Shown: positions 22,374 to 25,919 of the stretch, piece after piece
Layout of the letters: each line of letters opens with the position of its first letter
Numbering within the stretch: position 1 is the stretch's first letter
Program-made: the position numbers and the translations under genes
Assembly: GCA_018066005.1 (NCBI GenBank)
Contig: JAGHSG010000110.1
Span: forward strand, 1 to 25,919
Direction of reading: 5' to 3'
Source: Bacteroidales bacterium
GTDB taxonomy: Bacteria > Bacteroidota > Bacteroidia > Bacteroidales > Paludibacteraceae
Length of the DNA: 25,919 nucleotides
The notes under the pieces: model-generated
What the model was told of the DNA's origin: nothing
The model's input: only the letters and a program-made list of their open reading frames with translations
Databases searched by the model: none

Positions 22374-22649
22374 CTAACCAAATAAGGACTTGTGAGTACC
22401 TGTATCTGTTAATACTAATGTCAAATTATGATCATCCTGACGCCAGATAAGCAACCAATCATCCTCAATGTGGCATTCCCACAATCCTGCAAAAACACCA
22501 TGTAATTGATGAGGTAAATACGACTCTGGTAGACACCCAGAATCTATTAACAAAGCTACTGCATCCCACAACTCTTGCAAGTTTTTTCCTGCAAGTTTGC
22601 ATCGGTGAACTGATGCCTTAAATTGAGATGAATACCGGATAGTGTACAT
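22374..22649 (-). CDS. YafQ-family (RelE/ParE superfamily) mRNA interferase toxin
   Basis: A 91-residue type II toxin. Residues 1-45 have the RelE-like start (YTIRYSSQFKASVHRCKLAGKNLQELWDAV). The catalytic set of YafQ is complete: His47 and His50 (PHQLHG), His60 (WECHIEDDWLLIW), Asp64, Trp65, His86 and Phe90 (TGTHKSLFG). YafQ cuts mRNA in the ribosomal A site, mostly at lysine codons; the same activity here is inferred. The start codon overlaps the antitoxin stop (TAATG), so the pair is made in the order antitoxin then toxin. No truncation is seen. Confidence 0.92.
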   Translation of the reverse strand: MYTIRYSSQFKASVHRCKLAGKNLQELWDAVALLIDSGCLPESYLPHQLHGVFAGLWECHIEDDWLLIWRQDDHNLTLVLTDTGTHKSLFG

Positions 22650-22846
22650 TACTCCAATTCTTTAATCAATTCTTCTAATGAATTTACTTCAAATACTCGT
22701 CCTGCTTCAACATCTGCTAAAGCATTAACTAAAGTACCTGCGTTTTGGAATGTACACCCCAAGGCACGAACAATCGTTTTAAAGCGGCGATTCTCAATAT
22801 GAGGTACTGCAACGTGATAATAGTCATACGAAACTGCGGACTGCAT
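22649..22846 (-). CDS. Antitoxin of the YafQ-type pair
   Basis: A 65-residue partner just upstream of the toxin. It starts MQSAVSYDYYHVAVPHIENRRFKTIVRALGC and ends DVEAGRVFEVNSLEELIKELE. I recognise it as like a Bacteroidetes antitoxin group with 'VPxxDxxFFK..MGW...AIEDIEAGRVY', rather than the ribbon-helix-helix DinJ that normally partners YafQ. The C-terminal acidic helix probably wraps the toxin. It has the best Shine-Dalgarno of the window (AAAGGAGG, 7 nt upstream) and a promoter with an 8-bp palindrome, consistent with self-regulation. Family placement is by eye. Confidence 0.8.
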   Translation of the reverse strand: MQSAVSYDYYHVAVPHIENRRFKTIVRALGCTFQNAGTLVNALADVEAGRVFEVNSLEELIKELE

Positions 22847-22868
22847 AATATCCTCCTTTCTTTATCAT

Positions 22869-22889
22869 TTTTGCATTTGCGATGCAAAA
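22869..22889. promoter_or_regulatory. Candidate operator palindrome of the TA operon
   Basis: TTTTGCAT and ATGCAAAA are perfect 8-bp arms around a 5-nt centre (TTGCG). The palindrome overlaps the -7 box and start point of the antitoxin promoter, as is usual for autoregulated toxin-antitoxin operons. Confidence 0.6.
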
Positions 22890-22916
22890 TTACAGAAAAA
22901 AAATGACATACACAAG
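22885..22916 (-). promoter_or_regulatory. Promoter of the toxin-antitoxin operon
   Basis: On the minus strand TAATTTTG (22892-22885) with CTTG (22916-22913, 3/4 of TTTG) 20 nt upstream. The antitoxin ATG lies about 40 nt downstream. Confidence 0.7.
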
Positions 22917-22922
22917 TATTCA

Positions 22923-22946
22923 AGCGAAAAAGTTGCGTTTTTCGCT
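22923..22946. terminator. A/T-rich hairpin in the TA upstream region
   Basis: AGCGAAAAA and TTTTTCGCT are perfect 9-bp arms with a 6-nt loop. It could end transcripts coming from either side, including the structured region to the right. Confidence 0.5.
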
Positions 22947-22952
22947 CATTTA

Positions 22953-22968
22953 CGGTAAAAATCCAATA
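22953..22968 (-). repeat. Right copy of the 16-bp inverted repeat around the TA pair
   Basis: CGGTAAAAATCCAATA is the exact reverse complement of 22331-22346. On the minus strand it continues directly from the boxA-like motif. Confidence 0.75.
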
Positions 22969-22979
22969 TGTCAAAGAAC
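22963..22979 (-). promoter_or_regulatory. boxA-like element
   Basis: The minus strand reads GTTCTTTGACATATTGG. This is close to the boxA antitermination sequence of Bacteroidetes rRNA operons (compare E. coli TGCTCTTTAACA), where NusB/NusE bind the RNA. Here no rRNA gene is near; the next gene in that direction is the antitoxin. Confidence 0.55.
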
Positions 22980-23134
22980 GTCGCGTTCGGCAACCTGACT
23001 GCAGGCAGTTAGGCACCGGGGGTAAAGCCACTACCCGGGTTCTCACCTAAGAAAGGTGTCGGGTTTAGGGGATTTCCGGAAGTCGGATATAGCATCGACT
23101 CCCTTGCCCCGAGGCAGAACATGTCTGTCTCGGG
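22976..23134. ncRNA. Hairpin-rich structured non-coding region, candidate RNA or leader
   Basis: Six stem-loops follow one another: 22976-22988, 22994-23013, 23015-23040, 23044-23058, 23078-23103 and 23108-23134 (an 11-bp stem, CCCGAGGCAGA with TCTGTCTCGGG). The base composition is far richer in G and C than the flanks. Two stems (22994 and 23108) have G-U pairs only if the plus strand is transcribed, while the 23078 stem favours the minus strand, so the direction is open. No Rfam family I know fits. No open frame or clear promoter is seen. Together with the boxA-like motif and A/T-rich upstream part it fills the ~300 bp between the antitoxin and the next gene. Confidence 0.45.
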
Positions 23135-23151
23135 ACGGGAATAGATTCTTC

Positions 23152-25236
23152 TCATTTCAGTTGTTTACCTTGTGCATCAAAGATGCGGTTATTGATATAA
23201 ATCATTAAATGGTTGTCGCGAATAACTTTCAGCACCTTGCCATCTACGCCGATGACATTCAAATCGGTCGGCATCGTGCGCGGACTACCGAATTGTACGA
23301 TATAATCGCTTGTACCCTTGGTCAGATACAACTCATAATCGTCTTCTGCCAAGTTAGCCAAACGCTCTTCGCCTTGCAGCAACCATATTTCATCCGTAGC
23401 ATCCGCAAAGGCTTGCAAACGATACGTGCCGGCTGCGGGGGCATAGATGCTGACGCTGAACAGAGCCACGCCGTCTTCCATACGCGTATCCTGTGCGCAC
23501 AGACGTTGACCGTAGCCGTTAGCCCATATATACGCGCCATTGGCATTACCCATCAATTTAGCCACGTCCTTACCAATCACATAACGGTTCTCGGCGTTTT
23601 CGGAAGTGGTCAGGAACAAAGCGTCGATGTTCTTGCCTTCGGCATTATTGAGATGCAACTCGCAAGACGGGTCTGCATTCCATACGAGGTAACGTTTACC
23701 CGGGTCGGTCTCGTTGTTAGCGGTCAGCGTCATCGTGCCGTTGGCAGAGGTCTGCACGAAGAACGGGCAAGCCATCACAAAGGTGGTGTTGCTCAGCGAT
23801 TTGGGAATATAACGTCCGGCAGCGTCGCCGTTGTCATATACCTGTGCATAATTGATGTCTGTGATGGTAGCTTTGGAATAGAGCAAGGTGGAGTTGCCTA
23901 CGGCGTTCCAGCCCTTGTTGATGTCATCCCCTGCGGGGAACTCGGACAAGGAAACGGAAGTAGAGCCGAAAGCGCCTGTTTTCTTGAAGCGCCAAACATT
24001 GTCGCTGCCATTGATGCCGAACATATAGAAACGTCCGGCAGTCATCGTGCCTGTGGCTTTATTCATCTTCTCCCAACCGTTGCCGTCCATACCTGTGTAA
24101 GAAGCACGGAGGGTACCGTTGTATTCCCAAGCGAGGTAATCGGTAATGTTGGTAGCCTTGGTGCCGTCGTTGTGGTACACACCCGAATTGATATCTACCT
24201 CAAACGGAACAGAGATAGCATACCACTTGGCATCCGAAGCGGTGGTTTGGTTGGCTTCCAATTTGATATCTATCCACATTTGTGCGGTGATATTGTTCTC
24301 GCCCATTAACTGCGAAGAAATTCCAGTGGTAGCGTTGAGATAGAGGTTATTAAGCGTGAGGGCCGAAGTAACATTTAAAGTAGTACCATAATCTACGGTC
24401 ATATCGCCCAAGATAGTTTGGTTGTTACCGTCAATGGTGATTGTTTTGCCGGCAGGAAGGGTCACATCTTCGGTCAGTTCACTTAAGAGTTTGAGGTTCG
24501 TCTCGTTGGCAGCAAACGCATCTGCAAAAGTAGCGTATGAGCCGTTCTGACCTTGGATAGAGCCGGTAGGAATTTGTGCAAACGAAGCAGTATAGATTTT
24601 CTCCTCATGTCCAACAGTACGAGGGTTGGTATTTGTACCATCTTCCCATTGTACGAGGTAATAGCCTTCATCCGGCACAGCCGTCAGGATATAACCGCCA
24701 GTAGTAGGTTCAAAGGTGATGGTACCGCAACCGCCATCGGTGATTTCGTTCAAGAGGTTCTTGCCAAAAACAGGCACAACTTTTCCGTCAGCAACGAGGT
24801 AGTCCGTTGTCAAAGCCGTTTCGCCATTATTCCATTCGGTGAACGAATTGTACCCCGCAGGATTGAACGTGAGCGAATATGTCATCGGCGTAATGGCAGT
24901 ACCTGCATCTTTTACGGCTACAGAGACGGTGCCTTCGGCATAGTTGAGCAAATCTGTTTTTACAAAAATGGCTTTATAGACGATATCATCTGTCGGTGAT
25001 ACAGTACGTGGGTTGGTGTTATCACCATCCGCCCATTTGAGGAACTCATATCCGTCTGCCGTGTTAGGCGTAGCGGTTATGGTAAACGTGGCTGTCGTTG
25101 TCGTGTAAGGGTCCGGCGAGAAGGTTATCTCGCCTCCTTGTGCCGGTATAGTATATACGGCTTGCAAGCCGGGTTCAACCGCAAAAGCGGTCATACCTAC
25201 CAGCAAGGCTGCAAATAATATGATTTTCTTTTTCAT
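23152..25236 (-). CDS. Secreted surface protein with InlB-like B-repeats
   Basis: A 694-residue exported protein. The signal peptide (KKKIILFAALLVGMTAFA) is followed by two divergent InlB/'Listeria-Bacteroides' repeats: FTITATPNTADGYEFLKWADG..NPRTV at about 50-95 and YILTAVPDEGYYLVQWEDG..NPRTV at about 183-225. From about 245 a beta-helix-like stretch (LLSELTEDVTLPAGKTITIDG) and a large beta-rich region follow. The end (VIGVDGKVLKVIRDNHLMIYINNRIFDAQGKQLK) resembles the 'RDG-LYI-x-D-x-GK' tails common on Bacteroidetes exported proteins and may be a T9SS-type signal; that is inference. ATG 25236 is preferred to a TTG at 25248. It begins 18 nt after the upstream gene, suggesting one transcript. 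Confidence 0.82.
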   Translation of the reverse strand: MKKKIILFAALLVGMTAFAVEPGLQAVYTIPAQGGEITFSPDPYTTTTATFTITATPNTADGYEFLKWADGDNTNPRTVSPTDDIVYKAIFVKTDLLNYAEGTVSVAVKDAGTAITPMTYSLTFNPAGYNSFTEWNNGETALTTDYLVADGKVVPVFGKNLLNEITDGGCGTITFEPTTGGYILTAVPDEGYYLVQWEDGTNTNPRTVGHEEKIYTASFAQIPTGSIQGQNGSYATFADAFAANETNLKLLSELTEDVTLPAGKTITIDGNNQTILGDMTVDYGTTLNVTSALTLNNLYLNATTGISSQLMGENNITAQMWIDIKLEANQTTASDAKWYAISVPFEVDINSGVYHNDGTKATNITDYLAWEYNGTLRASYTGMDGNGWEKMNKATGTMTAGRFYMFGINGSDNVWRFKKTGAFGSTSVSLSEFPAGDDINKGWNAVGNSTLLYSKATITDINYAQVYDNGDAAGRYIPKSLSNTTFVMACPFFVQTSANGTMTLTANNETDPGKRYLVWNADPSCELHLNNAEGKNIDALFLTTSENAENRYVIGKDVAKLMGNANGAYIWANGYGQRLCAQDTRMEDGVALFSVSIYAPAAGTYRLQAFADATDEIWLLQGEERLANLAEDDYELYLTKGTSDYIVQFGSPRTMPTDLNVIGVDGKVLKVIRDNHLMIYINNRIFDAQGKQLK

Positions 25237-25254
25237 AAGGCGAAACAATTAAAA

Positions 25255-25919
25255 TTATTTATCCGCAACCAAACGTACCGACATACGGATAGAACCATAA
25301 TTGCTATAAGAACCATATACCCGAATTGCATTATTCATAGGTGACAGAAAATCAAACACATCGCCACATCTTCGGCTATTGTAGGTATGGCTACTAGTAG
25401 AGGTGTAATAATGCCCCTCCGGACTAGTATATGATGTACTACCCATTGTGAAATGCCAACCAACTGCAGGCAAGAACACAACACCTGCTTGGTCTAATAC
25501 AGCCCAATCTGCCAACGTAAAAGTATTGTATGCCCAATCAGTTTGAGTGTAGTTTAACTTTAAGGTGCGATAAGGCGAATTACCTGTTGTACCATTGCTG
25601 CCGGTTTTTACCGTAACACTTACTTGAGTGGCATCCCATTCGTCGGGTAGGATAATAATACCCGTAGCAACCGTGGTGCTACCATCTTTAATCGTAGCTT
25701 TTGCCACTTTGGAAGTAGCTCCCGGACGTGCAAATATCAAATAATCCCATTCAGCAGAAGATAATGTACGCCATTGACCGGCTGTGTTACCACCATTCGT
25801 AATCGGATTATACACACCCCAATCAAAATTAGTTCCTGCTAAGTCAGCAATAGACACTAAAGCACCTCCATAATAATAATCATTAGCGTTATATGTATAT
25901 GGGTATACATTTTTATACC
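25255..25919 (-). CDS. Secreted surface-type protein, N-terminus outside the window
   Basis: The frame is open to the window edge, so the gene is cut at its 5' end; 221 codons are visible. It contains TNFDWGVYNPITNGGNTAGQWRTLSSAEWDYLIFARPGA, followed by ATGIIILPDEWDAT and a C-terminal part ending RMSVRLVADK. This FDWG...WRTLT..EW..L...ILPD.W...RSVRLV pattern is common in large paralogous families of exported Bacteroidetes and Fibrobacteres proteins of unknown role. GTG at 25857 is not the start, because 21 further codons without a stop precede it. The downstream gene follows after 18 nt. Confidence 0.8.
   Translation of the reverse strand, partial: YKNVYPYTYNANDYYYGGALVSIADLAGTNFDWGVYNPITNGGNTAGQWRTLSSAEWDYLIFARPGATSKVAKATIKDGSTTVATGIIILPDEWDATQVSVTVKTGSNGTTGNSPYRTLKLNYTQTDWAYNTFTLADWAVLDQAGVVFLPAVGWHFTMGSTSYTSPEGHYYTSTSSHTYNSRRCGDVFDFLSPMNNAIRVYGSYSNYGSIRMSVRLVADK

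Noticed and set aside
22901..23151. tmRNA, RNase P RNA, SRP RNA or cobalamin riboswitch in the hairpin region
   Set aside because: I looked for their conserved cores on both strands and found none; GCCACT alone is not enough.
23209..24309. A 366-codon open frame on the plus strand opposite the InlB-repeat gene
   Set aside because: It lies wholly antisense to a gene with signal peptide and repeats, and its translation resembles no protein family.

Overview
The window looks like chromosomal DNA of a member of the Bacteroidales. The promoters have the Bacteroidetes form (TTTG, about 20 nt, TAnnTTTG) and most genes lack a strong Shine-Dalgarno. The gene content fits: a PorX-type response regulator, a protein with a type IX secretion (T9SS) C-terminal tail, DUF5686 and DUF4294 proteins, and 'GCDSIVTLHLT' repeats. 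I cannot name the species. Coding density is high. I saw no CRISPR array, transposase or rRNA gene.

Layout. Positions 177-860 hold a rhomboid-family intramembrane protease. Leftward from 5072 to 826 lies an operon of a PASTA-repeat membrane protein, an RluA/RluD-type pseudouridine synthase, porX, and an endonuclease/exonuclease/phosphatase-fold enzyme. A divergent promoter region leads rightward to a tiny acidic lipoprotein, then rpmH (ribosomal protein L34, 5647-5805). From 5906 to 12255 six genes are packed with 1-4 base overlaps or tiny gaps: rbfA, a LolC/E-like permease, xerD, a DUF5686 protein, a secreted protein with a possible FlgD-like end, and a DUF4294 protein. tRNA-Pro(CGG) and an AraC-type regulator follow on the minus strand. 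From 15630 to 13350 a minus-strand operon encodes a short RNase R-like nuclease without its N-terminal cold-shock domains, a small outer-membrane barrel and a ribbon-helix-helix protein. Divergent from it is an alpha-glucan phosphorylase (15740-18310). From 22249 to 18394 a giant PKD/repeat protein with a T9SS tail is followed by an outer-membrane barrel. A YafQ-type toxin-antitoxin pair (22374-22846) comes next, then about 300 bp of non-coding DNA full of hairpins, then two secreted surface-type proteins, the last cut by the window edge.

How the parts relate. PorX and the T9SS-tailed repeat protein point to a working type IX secretion system whose machinery is outside the window. RbfA, L34, RluD-type synthase and the RNase R-like enzyme are ribosome and RNA housekeeping genes. 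The most unusual signals are small repeats that have entered genes: a ~39-bp element read in the same frame in two adjacent unrelated genes, and a separate ~33-bp repeat found three times, one copy of which forms the core of a signal peptide. Others are the minimal RNase R, a probable one-base deletion near the end of rbfA, and the hairpin-rich, boxA-bearing region beside the toxin-antitoxin pair, which is itself bracketed by a 16-bp inverted repeat.
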